Assembly (NCBI GenBank): GCA_910589415.1
Contig: OU342635.1
Location: 14,756,001 to 14,820,000, forward strand
DNA length: 64,000 nt
Direction of reading: 5' to 3'
DNA from: Malachius bipustulatus
Lineage: Eukaryota; Arthropoda; Insecta; Coleoptera; Melyridae
This document shows positions 37,137 through 47,560 of the stretch, piece by piece (the first letter of the stretch is position 1; each line of letters begins with the position of its first letter). Made by a program: the position numbers and the translations under genes. The notes beneath the pieces are model-generated. The model ran no database searches. It was not told the DNA's origin and saw only the letters and a list, made by a program, of their open reading frames with translations.

Positions 37137-37562
37137 CAGGGCAGAATATTGATTTTTGCATTCACGGTTTACTGGGTACACTCGGTATCTTAAGTATTGT
37201 TTTTGGTGAATTCGAATTCAATAATTTATTTTCAACTCGATATTAAATAAGTAACTTTCACTTGGTTAGGTACTTATTTTTGGTATTGCTCATCGTTCGT
37301 TGTTGTTGTATTTTTACAGGTTTTTAACGAATAACCCTTTTTCGTTGTTACAGGGAAAATATTGATTTTTGTATTCACGGTATACCTACTGGGTACACTC
37401 GGTATCTCAAGTATTGTTTTTTGGTGAATTTCAAAGTCAATTTATTTTCAACTCGTTTTTAAATAAGTAACCTTCACTTGGTTAGGTACTTATTTTTAGT
37501 TATTGTTCGTATTTCGTTGTCGTTGTATTTTTTACAGGTGTAAAAAATAACCCTTATTCGTT
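37137..37562 (+). repeat. Tandem duplication in the BEL/Pao leader
   Basis: Two imperfect copies of about 213 bp (37137-37349 and 37350-37562) share ATATTGATTTTTG, TTCACGG, GGGTACACTCGGTATCT, CACTTGGTTAGGTACTTATT and a TTTTTACAGGT that resembles a splice acceptor. The second copy has TATACCTACT where the first has TTACT, so they differ by a TACCTA-containing insertion. The duplication lies between the primer site and the start codon. Confidence 0.8.
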
Positions 37563-37598
37563 TATTGCTTTAGTGTTTTGTTGATACTCTTTAGCAAA

Positions 37599-40500
37599 AT
37601 GTCCAACACTTTGGTCGGAGCAAACGCTTCTGTTTCGAAGTTTTTGACTCGTTTGAACTCGATTCTGACAGTAGTTACAGCACCCATTGATGAAAAGTCG
37701 CGTTTTATTGTCCTGGCTGCATGCGACAGCGCTTCAGATTTGTACAATCAGGTGCAGGAGGTTGATAGAAATATCCTGATTACGGTTGAGTCGGCAGATA
37801 AGAGTGCTTTGGTCGTAGATGTGTCATCGGAGATTTGGAAATCATACTCGGGACTACTTATCGAAGTTGATTCGGTTTATTTTCAGATTAGAGCGGTTCA
37901 ATTGTCGTTGGAATCGACTCAGGATACGGTGGTGAAATCACGTCATGGTTCGAGTGAATCGTTAAATAGTCGACAGTCTGGTGCTCCCGCGCTACCCCCC
38001 TCTGCAAGTTCACATGTGAAATTGCCTCGTATCGGTATACCTATCTTTAATGATTCGTTGAATGTCGCAGATCGTCGTTTGCTCGCTTTGGAGAGACGAT
38101 TGTCGAGGTTGCCTCACATTAGAGACATGTATGTAGAGTTTATGAAAGATTATTTGGAGGCTGGGCACATGTCGTTGGTGCCATTGGAGTCGGAATCTGC
38201 AAACTCTTATTACATTCCGCATCATTGCGTTTTTAAAGACCCTGGTGTTTCGATGTCTTCTGATGTGTCTTCGCTCGACCCAGTATCGTCGAAAATTCGT
38301 GTCGTGTTCGACGCCTCGGCCAAAGCATCGAACAATCTTTCGTTAAATGATACCTTGTTGATTGGTCCGAAGTTGCAAAATGACATCACTAGTGTTTTGC
38401 TTCGTTTTCGAGAGAACAAATTCGTGTTCACTTGTGACATTAGGCAGATGTATCGGCAAATTTTAGTTGGAGATTCACATCGACAGTATCAATTAATTCG
38501 TTGGCGTTTTTCAGAAAAGGATCCTATTCGAAGTTACAAATTGAACACTGTAACTTATGGTGTTTCGTCCTCGCCATATTTGGCCATTAGGTGCTTGTTA
38601 CAATTAGCTCAAGAAAATTCTGAGAAGTTTCCTCTCGCTTCGAAAGCCATTCGTCTCGGGCTTTATGTCGATGATTTTGCCATTGGGGCAAATCAAATCG
38701 AGGAAACCTTGGAGTTGAGAAATCAGCTCATTTCGCTATTGCAATTGGGACAATTTGAGTTGCGGAAATGGTCTGCTAACAATCCACAATTGCTTCAGGA
38801 TCTGCCGGTTGAACATTGTCAACAGCAGTCATCCAACTTTGATTCGGAATCGGACTTTTCGGTGAAAATTCTTGGCCTTCAGTGGCAATCGGCTACTGAT
38901 TCGTTTTCGTTCATGGTTAAGTCCATAGATTCACCTTGTACTAAGAGAAGCATTCTCTCAGAAGTCGCTAAGATCTATGACCCGTTGGGTTTCTTGTGCC
39001 CATTGACCTTTATGGCAAAACGAGTCATTCAACATTTGTGGTATCTCGGGCTGGATTGGGATGAAGATCCACCAGCTGATGTTGTCGAAAAGTGGAATCG
39101 ATATAAGTCCACTCTTCATGTTTTATCCAAGTTGACAATCCCTAGGTGCTTGGTTCCCGAAGGATCTTTCGTGTCGTGTCAACTGCACGCATTTTGTGAT
39201 GCGTCGACTGCAGGTTATGCGGGTGTGGTGTATTATCGTTTCGAGGACGCCGATGGCAATGTGCAGGTTCGTTTCGTTACTGCCAAGTCTCGTGTTGCTC
39301 CGCTCAAACCACTCTCCGTTCCACGGCTGGAATTGTGTGCCGCAGTCTTACTATCAGATCTCGTTTCGTTCGTCCTTGAACAAGGTCCTCAATCCATTGT
39401 TGTTGATAAGGTTTTCGCTTGGAGTGACTCTTCGGTCGCTCTATCCTGGATCAAGTCGTCTCCACATCGGTGGAAGACTTTTGTTTCGAATCGTGTCGTC
39501 CACATTCAGGATCGAATTCCTCCGGATTGTTGGAATCATGTACGTTCAGGTGACAACCCAGCGGACGTCGCGTCTCGGGGCTTGTTACCAGAGGAGTTAG
39601 TCGGGGCTTCCGCATGGTGGGCGGGGCCTGAATTCCTCAGATTGCCGCTGGAATCTTGGCCAGCACTCTTTCCCATTGCTCCCACTTCTGATGTTGAACT
39701 GGAGAAAAGGAATATTGTTTTGTTCGCTACGATAGAGATTTCGGATGTCGATGTTTTGTTGAAAAGATTTTCTTCTTTGAGGAAAATTCAGGGTATTATC
39801 GCTCGTTGTTTTCGTTTCACTAACAATTGTCGTGCTGTCAATAGGACCACTGGTGCATTGAGTGTCTCTGAGTTGCATGCTGCTCTCATGCACATTGTTA
39901 GAATTGTTCAATCTTCGGTCTTCTCTTCGGAATTGGAGAAAATTCGCTCTGGTAAACCATGTGCCAAGTACTTGCAGTCATTGTCGCCCTTTATTGATGA
40001 TTTCGGTATTTTGCGAGTCGGGGGTCGACTGTTGCATTCGGGTTTAGCATTCGACGCTAAATATCCCGCATTGTTGCCAGGAAGGCATAGGTTGGTTGAA
40101 CTTTTGATTGATCAGATACATCGAGGTAATTTGCACCCAGGAGTGAACACTACTCATTATCTCCTTCAACAAAATTTTTGGATCCTGTCTGCTCGTAGGG
40201 TCATTCGTAGTTATTTGTCGAAATGCAATCGTTGCTTTCGCACTCGTCCCCTCTCGTTGGAGCCTCCCATGGGGAATTTACCTGTCGCTCGTGTCTCCCA
40301 ATTGAAGCCTTTTAGTTGTGTCGGGGTCGATTATGGGGGACCCTTTCCTATTGTCTTGTCGAGGTATAGGGGTGTCAAAACTTCTAAAGCCTATTTATGT
40401 TTGTTCGTATGTTTCGCGACTCGCGCGATTCATCTCGAAATCGCTTCTGATTTATCGTCAGAGACTTTCCTGGCAGCTCTTAGGAGGTTTGTCGCTCGCC

Positions 40501-41195
40501 GCGGTCGCTGTAGTGACATCTACAGTGACTGTGGAACCAATTTCGTCGGAGCTAACAAGGAGCTCAACTCAAATTTGAAAATCGCCGCAGAAGGGGAAGG
40601 TATTCGATGGCACTTCAATCCACCCTCAGCTCCACACTTCGGTGGACTGTGGGAGAGCGGTGTTAAGTCCGTCAAAACACACATGGCCCGTGTTATTGGT
40701 GGTCAAATTTTGACTTATGAGGAGCTGAACACCTTCATCGTTCAGATCGAGGCCGTCTTGAATTCGCGCCCCCTTTGCCCCATTAGTAGCGACCCCAACG
40801 ATCTATCCGCGTTGACCCCTGGTCATTTTCTGACCTTGGAACCTCTGTCGTCGGTGCCGGATGTGAACTTGTCACATCTGAAGATTTCTCGTCTTTCTCG
40901 TTGGCAATTGGTGCAACGGATGCAACGTGATTTTTGGACACGTTGGAGGGCTGAATATCTTCATAATTTCCACCAGAGGAGTAAATGGTCGAAAACCCAT
41001 TTGTTTGAGTCAACGGATATCGGTTCGTTGGTGTTGATAAAGGATGAATTGTTGTCTCCTTTGAAATGGGCTCTAGGAAGAATTGTTTCTCTGCACCCTG
41101 GTGCGGATGGTGTCGCCAGGGTTGCCTCGGTTCGTACGACCAGAGGTCTTTGTAAACGACCTCTGGTCAAACTTTGCCCGTTACCTAACCAGTAA
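37599..41195 (+). CDS. BEL/Pao Gag-Pol fusion lacking most of Gag and the protease
   Basis: Start ATG at 37599, 1198 residues; BEL/Pao polyproteins are usually nearer 1700-1900. Residues 1-150 resemble the Gag N-terminus and stop at LPRIGIPIFNDS, where the Gag core normally begins. The protein then continues as LNVADRRLLALERRLSRL, which belongs just before the reverse transcriptase. No CCHC knuckles and no DTG/DSG protease motif are present. The reverse transcriptase has FTCDIRQMY (Asp280) and YVDD (356-359). RNase H residues are Asp534, Glu578, Asp610 and Asp656. The integrase has a His/Cys region (HRGNLHPGVN to CNRC), then Asp911, Asp977 and Glu1019, followed by the usual C-terminal domain with FWTRWRAEYL. 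All catalytic residues I could check are intact and there is no frameshift. The deletion is therefore in frame. The product would act in cytoplasmic particles and the nucleus only if Gag and protease came from another copy. Confidence 0.93.
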   Translation: MSNTLVGANASVSKFLTRLNSILTVVTAPIDEKSRFIVLAACDSASDLYNQVQEVDRNILITVESADKSALVVDVSSEIWKSYSGLLIEVDSVYFQIRAVQLSLESTQDTVVKSRHGSSESLNSRQSGAPALPPSASSHVKLPRIGIPIFNDSLNVADRRLLALERRLSRLPHIRDMYVEFMKDYLEAGHMSLVPLESESANSYYIPHHCVFKDPGVSMSSDVSSLDPVSSKIRVVFDASAKASNNLSLNDTLLIGPKLQNDITSVLLRFRENKFVFTCDIRQMYRQILVGDSHRQYQLIRWRFSEKDPIRSYKLNTVTYGVSSSPYLAIRCLLQLAQENSEKFPLASKAIRLGLYVDDFAIGANQIEETLELRNQLISLLQLGQFELRKWSANNPQLLQDLPVEHCQQQSSNFDSESDFSVKILGLQWQSATDSFSFMVKSIDSPCTKRSILSEVAKIYDPLGFLCPLTFMAKRVIQHLWYLGLDWDEDPPADVVEKWNRYKSTLHVLSKLTIPRCLVPEGSFVSCQLHAFCDASTAGYAGVVYYRFEDADGNVQVRFVTAKSRVAPLKPLSVPRLELCAAVLLSDLVSFVLEQGPQSIVVDKVFAWSDSSVALSWIKSSPHRWKTFVSNRVVHIQDRIPPDCWNHVRSGDNPADVASRGLLPEELVGASAWWAGPEFLRLPLESWPALFPIAPTSDVELEKRNIVLFATIEISDVDVLLKRFSSLRKIQGIIARCFRFTNNCRAVNRTTGALSVSELHAALMHIVRIVQSSVFSSELEKIRSGKPCAKYLQSLSPFIDDFGILRVGGRLLHSGLAFDAKYPALLPGRHRLVELLIDQIHRGNLHPGVNTTHYLLQQNFWILSARRVIRSYLSKCNRCFRTRPLSLEPPMGNLPVARVSQLKPFSCVGVDYGGPFPIVLSRYRGVKTSKAYLCLFVCFATRAIHLEIASDLSSETFLAALRRFVARRGRCSDIYSDCGTNFVGANKELNSNLKIAAEGEGIRWHFNPPSAPHFGGLWESGVKSVKTHMARVIGGQILTYEELNTFIVQIEAVLNSRPLCPISSDPNDLSALTPGHFLTLEPLSSVPDVNLSHLKISRLSRWQLVQRMQRDFWTRWRAEYLHNFHQRSKWSKTHLFESTDIGSLVLIKDELLSPLKWALGRIVSLHPGADGVARVASVRTTRGLCKRPLVKLCPLPNQ

Positions 41196-41337
41196 CGGAC
41201 TCAGGGAATTTCGTCCCTGACTTGTCGTTTCGTTTCGTTTCGTTTTGTTATTGTCGTTAGTTTCGTTTTCGTTAGTTTCGCTTTTGGTTCAATTTTCTGA
41301 TAGCGGAAAATTCCTCCGGTAATTTTGGTGGGCGGTA
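41196..41337 (+). other. BEL/Pao 3' region with polypurine-tract candidate
   Basis: After the stop come several TTTCG repeats (about 41225-41275). Just before the 3' LTR, GGTGGGCGG (41327-41335) is the only purine-rich stretch and may prime plus-strand synthesis, though it is short and contains pyrimidines. Confidence 0.4.
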
Positions 41338-41874
41338 TGTTACGTCCTTGGTGAATAATCGATTCGTATTCTCTAAGACACCACCGTTTCCTACCCCTTC
41401 CTATCCCTTTACACATCGGGACGAAGGAAAAGGACACCTGACCGGACAGGACCACACATAGAGAGAAGAGTCGAGGTTTAACATCGAGAGAGAAAAGAAC
41501 TCGACAGAGTGCCGTTCGTACCAGACTCGTCGATGCTGGTGTTAAGGAAGCGGTATAAAGTAGTGGAACAATCGTGGGTACCTACATAGTGAAGCAGAGT
41601 GAACAATAATAATAGTTACAACATCTCGCAAATTAAAACAAGTGCCCCTTTAGTCGGACAAGACACAAGGTCAGTAATTTCGATAATAATTATTAATAAT
41701 TGTGTTCCTGTCAATCATTGGCAATTACAGCCTGGTCCTTCCCTAAATTTTGATCCTGTCATCCGTGGCGATTCGGTATTACCATCGCGGCATCGAGCCG
41801 CATTAATTTAGCCCCCTTTCAGGATCGAATCGCGTCGTTAATATTTCGTGTTGCTCTTTGACGCGGAGTTAACA
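41338..41874 (+). repeat. 3' LTR
   Basis: 537 bp, matching the 5' LTR at every position I compared; ends TTAACA and is followed by the target duplicate TACAC. Confidence 0.95.
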
Positions 41875-41964
41875 TACACCATTGAAGAGAAAATAAAATT
41901 TATTGAATGGCATTACTCTGGCAATTCACTTAGAAATATTAGAGATTTGTTATCATCTTATTAG
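41875..41964 (+). pseudogene. Transposase N-terminal fragment (mariner-like helix-turn-helix)
   Basis: The frame reads YTIEEKIKFIEWHYSGNSLR and on to a stop at 41962-41964. The pattern of an EEK start, an aromatic/Gly-Asn turn and Arg-rich second helix resembles the N-terminal helix-turn-helix seen in mariner-family transposases. Only about 35 codons exist, counting a few upstream of the BEL/Pao insertion, where a stop precedes them. It is the sole coding relic of the foldback at 35946-42202. Confidence 0.4.
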
Positions 41965-42204
41965 CATTATCTGTCAAGCAAAGCAACCTTGAAAAACTAC
42001 GAAAAACCGTTCAGTTTTTCCTGATTTTCTCGAAATCGGATGAACCAAATGAAAATCGAATTATAGCATAAGAAGCAGCTTTTTTTCCTTAAGAAGTTTT
42101 ATATTTGACATTTTACTGTAAAATAATTAGGGGAGCCAATATTTCCAATAGTTTATTTTAACATGGGAATTCCCTATGTCCAGAAATTCAAGAGACACGG
42201 TGTA

Positions 42205-42699
42205 GATAGCCGATTATTATCATGCATGAATTTACCTGACCGTGATAATAGTACGATAATAATGTAGGTATTATTATTATGTATTTAGGTATATGGTAAC
42301 ACAGAACGAGTTTCATAAAGCAGGTCGTAGGTGGCAAGTATACATGACAGTTGCACGAATCAAACTTGAGGTTTTACTGTAGGAAATAACTCTAATCCAT
42401 TTCAAGATTTCCGTATTCAAATATTCCAAATAGAAATAAATGCGCATTACATAATAGTTTTGCAAGAAAGAGACAAATAAATCAAAAAATATCTGAATGG
42501 TTATTATAGGAACAACCCTCTCATGACGAATAAGTGTTTCAATGTTTTTTTTTCAAAATTCATGGTTATAAACTATGAAACATAAAATGGTAAACTAATA
42601 ACAAAAACACCAATTTTTTGGTACCTATCGCTATACCTACTATGAAGGCACAGTTTGGGATACGTTCCTCTCGTTCTACATATATTATTTGATTAAAAA
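42205..42699. other. AT-rich DNA, nothing recognised
   Basis: No gene or repeat pair could be supported in this stretch. Confidence 0.4.
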
Positions 42700-43640
42700 G
42701 TTTTGCTTATAGTTTTCCATTTACATGCCTACAAAGGGCTTAAAAAATAGCAAGTTTTTCAAAATTTAAATCGCTGCCATTTTGAAACGACAAAATTTTC
42801 TGCTCTCAAAACTCAGTCAAAACTTTATCATTAATCGTGATGGAAAGAGAGGTTTTTGCGAATTTTGAAAAGTCCTTGGGATTTTTTTAACGAAAATTTG
42901 AATTCATCCATATAAGTTCTATAGACATTAAAAATTTCGTGAAAAAAACTTAAACAGAAGCCGAAATCTTGAAATTTGTTTGAAGTAAACATACATTCAA
43001 TAAATATTTTCGCCATTTTAAAAACTGGCTGTCTAAAATCGTTCATGGTCATATCATACTATAATAGTATAGTTGTGTACCTACTGTAAAAATTTCAGTT
43101 CAATATCTTTGAAAAATCTTTGATAGAAATTTAGCAATTTGGCCCCTTTTCCTATTCTACCTACTGGCTTAAAATAAATTCAAAAAAATTCGATTATACC
43201 TTTAAATTCGAAAAAAATTCTCCCAACCCTGTTAATTCAGTTTAAATTTTTCTTCCATCTTTCAAATTACGTAGACTTTAAAAAATACCAATTTTTACAA
43301 TGATTTAAATGGCCGCCATTTTGAAACGTATCGACCGATTTTGCTCACATCCAATACCAAACCACTCCTTATGGATATATTATCACAAAAATTTCAACCT
43401 CCTAGACCGACACTACGACCTGAAATGATGCCACAAGAACATTTTTTTCACGAATTTTGAAAGAACAGCCTGTAAAAGTCACGCGACTTGTTCTACAAGA
43501 GTGTCAAATTTCACGTACCTACTAATCTTGCAAAATGAAGCGACAAAGGCTTTGTGATAATCGAAAAATCGCGATATATCGTGGACAAAGTGAATTTTGG
43601 AAAACCACTTTTTCGTAATCTGGAAGTCATCAGGATTGGT
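42700..43640 (-). repeat. Dispersed repeat family, reverse-orientation array
   Basis: GCCATTTTGAAACG occurs at about 42776 and 43316, marking two diverged units about 540 bp apart. The stretch 43317-43440 (ATTTTGCTCA, CCACTCCTTATGGATAT, ACGACCTGAAATGATG) is the reverse complement of 63230-63360. The stretch 43570-43625 (GTGAATTTTGGAAAACCACT) is the complement of 62934-62990. There is no coding sequence. Confidence 0.6.
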
Positions 43641-46600
43641 GGACATAATTTCATGATTTTAGGAGATCTTTTTAATAAATATCGAGCGAATTTTCTGGCT
43701 TGACTAGAAAATATGCTCTAACCTTAATTTAGCAGAACGTGAAGAAGAGCATACGAAAATATCTATACTCGTGAAAATATATCATTGAAGATTTTTTGCG
43801 GGTTACCTTTTTGATATTTTGGGACAAGCAATAATGGATGATGGATCTAAATTTACTTAATTGTAGATGACTGGTCTTTGCGTTGTGTTGTTTAGTCAAA
43901 ATACTCAGAAGTTTTTCTTTCAATTTGTTTCAATTAGTTCAGGTAAAAAAGTCTTGCAAAATATTTGGCGAACAAATAAGGCGTGGGAGCTGGTGCAAAA
44001 AAGTGGGAATCAAGTCCCAAGATTAAGAAACATAAATATGAAAAAACAAACTATCATAATAATTGTTCTTCAATAACTCTAGCAATGAGATGATCCCTTT
44101 GCTAATTAATTCCACCAGGGACAAAAAAATTAGACACGACAGTATCTTAAGTTATGTATATCTTTGGGCCCATGAACTATCCTATACAAGTATAATGGTG
44201 GTGGTAGGGATAAATTATACTGTGTACTTGTGCGACTGCTCTTGTTAATATGGGTGTAATCTTATCGCGCATGATCACTGATCCATTTTAAAAAGAAATT
44301 GTTTATTTTATGATATTTAAATGTACCTATTCAAAATTACTTTACTTGAAAGAAAAAAACAGAAAACTAAATGAAAGGTATTCCATTAATATATACCCCC
44401 CTCCCACACCCTTCTTTATATACCTAGTTATAGGTATTATTAAGCATGATAGATTAAATTTAGGTGAGTTTTTTTAAGCAGTTATTGTCCTTTGGCCGGA
44501 ATAAAGTGTACCTATATACGATATCTAAATCCTGTAGTTATTTTAATGATTTATGATGGCCTGGTCACCTATATAAATCAATTATTACGTAAGAATTTTT
44601 GTAATAATTAGGATTACAACTGTCAATAAAACTTTAAGGCGAAATTAACAGCGTGATGGAAGGGAAGTAAAAATAACGAAATTCAGAGTGGCGGAAAAAC
44701 GGTCGGGAATCGGCGAAGAGGTGCAATTATGAGGGCAGGAGGCTGGAAATAACAACAGAGGGCAAGAGTATCATGTAGTGGTTGTAGTGGCGGTTTTTCC
44801 ACAATGTGTAGAGCAGAGTGGAATCAAGTAACAGACCCTGTTAGAACGAAAACCGCGTGGTGCCGGTCGATAACGGGGGTAGGAACGAAGTGTGTGCGTG
44901 AGTTACTCAGACTCTACGTACCCATTCATTCCGGACCATTCATTCATAATGTTAGCCCACTTTTAAATCTACCGCTTTACAAATACTCGTAAAAATTTAC
45001 GTTAGGTAGGTAAATGACGATCGGTTTTTAATCCAAATAATTTTTATCACTTGACGCCTACAAACTCATCAAAAATATTATATCTATATACCTACCTATA
45101 AATATTTACACAAAAATTATATTTCGAGTTTAACCCAATATCAGGTCTTTTAATTCCCTATATACCTACCTGAAAAAATCACTGTTATATAGGTACATAA
45201 TTATACAGGAATATAGGTTTAATTATTACTGTTAAAATACCTATTAAAATAATTATTTGAATATGGTTTCATCAGGTTTCATTTTTTAAAACAATACAAA
45301 ATGCTTTAATGTGAGCAATAAAATTAATGGGTACTACTAAGTAGGTATTATAGGTACATACTTATTTATGGACAACAATATTATAGCGCATGCGCGACTT
45401 CAAATTTTAACAGCATGCTAGGCATGCTTTTTACCGTATTAACGCATAATACATGAATTGCTACACTTTCAAAATTATTCAGATAGAATTGTATTTCATT
45501 TAAATTATTGAATAATTCTATTTTTTACCTTCCTTAAGATTTATTTATTAGGCTTTATTAAATAAGCAAATAAATTTAATCCGTACCTTTTTCTTAAAAA
45601 CGTTTTTTCCAATTTAATATTATCATAATTATTTCTGTCAAAAATACCTTTTTGATACTAATAATAAGTATAACATTAGTTATAGGTATTATTAGTAACA
45701 TTTTTAGAGGCCAATAAAACATTTAACAGCTCTACCCGAGTGTTAGGTACTGTTCATGTGTGGCTTTAAATGTTAATAAGATCGTAATATCTATTTAATT
45801 TATTTTTTATTGAGAATAATCTGCTCAGAAATTAACATATTTACTTATTTTTTTAATCTTCATATCAACTTACCATAAAGTATAAAATAATAAACATCAA
45901 ATTACATAATGAGCTTTTCCAAAAATCTGTGGCAATTCACAATTACTTAAACTAAGTATAGGTACAGTTTAATTAGAGTTTATTTATTTATTTATTTCTT
46001 CTATCAAGCTATGCGCAGGTGTGAACAAAATTAAGTTGTATGTTTCGAAACTTAAATCTATTTTTTAATATCCTACTTATTTACTTACTATATGTAACAT
46101 ATGTAACAAACAAATGAATGTATTTTAATTGTTCCCAATATGAGGACTGTAGTTTATATCCTCATGTCAAAATATTTTACAGCATTCTAATAATAGTTAG
46201 CAATTGTTTGTATTTGTCATGCCAGGAAAGTATTTTAATGGATTGGTGCCAAACTTTGAATAAAGCAAGAAAATCCATGTAGTTTCTCAAGAACCACTCA
46301 TGTTTAGACTGCTGTCTTTTTCTGATTGGTATGTGTTAGGTATATTATACCTTCTATTTTTTTTTCTTTATCATCTAGCAGGTATAGGTAATTAAAAATG
46401 GTTTAATTTAGTCAATTCATAGCTATATAAAAATAATAAAAATACTCCTAAAGGACTTGTAAGTGTCACCTAGATATATAAGCTGGATAAATCTTAAAAA
46501 AAAAATTAGCGCGATACTCCTGACTCCATCAAGAAAGTAGTTTCAAAATGTACCTATATAAAATCAAAAATCAGCTTCATGTAACCCATACAGGGTTTAA

Positions 46601-47099
46601 TTAATTTTTTTCAAGATGAACAAGTTGATACAAAATTGTAATTATTATTTAATAAAACTAATCAGTTATCACCCATCAAGTAGCTATAGCATTTAATCAA
46701 ATTTATGAATTATATTATAGGTATGATAAGGTTACCTATATATTTTTTTAGTTGAAAGCTCTTCGACTATAGTATAAGTACAGGAAAACAACTATAGAAA
46801 GAGCAGGAAAACATAATACATCAAAGAAAACTTTCAAGAGCAGCAGAAACTTACATTTCATCCTTTTGGGGCAGTCTTGCTTTCGTCTCGGCATTCTGCT
46901 CAGCTTTGAGGTTGGAGTTGCCTCCAAGTTGCCGCTCAGAAGTCGCAAAATGTTGACAACGCGAATGTTACAACAGTCGTCACGGAAAATGTGTTCCAAT
47001 CACTTACGAAACATGTCAATTAGGTATATCAATTCGTCACTGCACAACACAAATCCCATCGGGTTATATTCACCGGCAGTTAGACGACGGAGTCATCGA
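43641..47099. other. AT-rich DNA, no recognised gene
   Basis: A GC-richer block at about 44640-44960 and the short frame at 44804-44992 are not recognised. A lone CAGGGTTTAATT foldback-like end sits at 46592. TAGGTA/TACCTA clusters are frequent, especially 45060-45370. Confidence 0.4.
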
Positions 47100-47560
47100 T
47101 GAGCTATCGAAGGGACGTGAGAGTCACTGATGGGAAAAACCGCGACATCCTGCCGCAGCCGGCACTTGTTTGCGTTGTCGAAGAAGAATCCTTGGCGGCG
47201 GCCGCGGGAGAGCAGTGTTTTGTTTGTCCTGGACGCGGGACGACCTTCCTTGTCGCAGTGCCTCCGTTGACTGAGTGAGTGACAGGACTGCGAGGTGTTC
47301 TCCCCACTCCTACGGATCGGCGCAACGTTTCGTCAGGTTGTTGTGGCGCCGGCGTCTTCTGGCGACGCTCAGCCGATCTCTCTCTGCAGACGGCGCTCGC
47401 AGGATGACATCTCTCATCACTAGCAGGATCACATCTCCGGCCACCTCTCTTGCCGGAGCGACGAACGCGCAACTTCATGGTCAGTTTGACAGGTGGGAGG
47501 AGCTCCTGCAGGCTCCTCCTTGTAAATGATCGCAGACTCTTCGCCGATCTAGCCTCACCC
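47100..47560. promoter_or_regulatory. Second GC/CpG-rich island
   Basis: About 460 bases of CpG-rich sequence with long open frames on both strands (minus 47104-47592, 162 aa, Arg/Ser/Pro-rich; plus 47275-47529 and 47450-47839). None resembles a known domain and long frames are expected by chance in GC-rich DNA. It may be a promoter with a 5' exon of a host gene. I could not decide the strand. Confidence 0.3.

Larger units (their letters stand above)
36321..41874 (+). mobile_element. BEL/Pao LTR retrotransposon, recent insertion, gag/protease-deleted
   Basis: A 5554-bp element bounded by two 537-bp LTRs and a perfect TACAC target duplication. Inside it has a primer-binding-site-like TGG, a leader with a tandem duplication, one open frame with reverse transcriptase, RNase H and integrase, and a short 3' region. 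The LTRs look identical base for base by eye, so insertion is recent. The frame jumps from the N-terminal part of Gag straight into the start of the reverse transcriptase region, so most of Gag, the zinc knuckles and the aspartic protease are absent. The element could transpose only with proteins from a complete relative. It landed inside a mariner-like foldback. Confidence 0.95.
35946..42202. mobile_element. Mariner-like foldback element split by the BEL/Pao insertion
   Basis: Left end CACTGTGTCTCTTGAATTTC (35946) and right end (complement of CACCGTGTCTCTTGAATTTC, ending 42202) are each next to TA. The inverted arms extend about 245 bp (35946-36190 and 41962-42202) with few differences. Removing the BEL/Pao element and one target copy leaves an element of about 698 bp. 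Between the arms a short plus-strand frame (41875-41964) looks like the first helix-turn-helix of a mariner-family transposase, so this is an internally deleted copy of a coding element. Confidence 0.8.

Noticed and set aside
37578..37598. Upstream TTG start for the BEL/Pao frame
   Set aside because: An ATG lies seven codons later at 37599; a non-ATG start has no support here.
39196..40578. Plus-strand frames of 61-134 codons within pol
   Set aside because: They overlap the well-supported pol frame in other phases and carry no motifs.
46866..47102. Coding exon upstream of the 47.1-kb island
   Set aside because: Open on both strands, no recognisable domain, and no splice pattern that I could defend.
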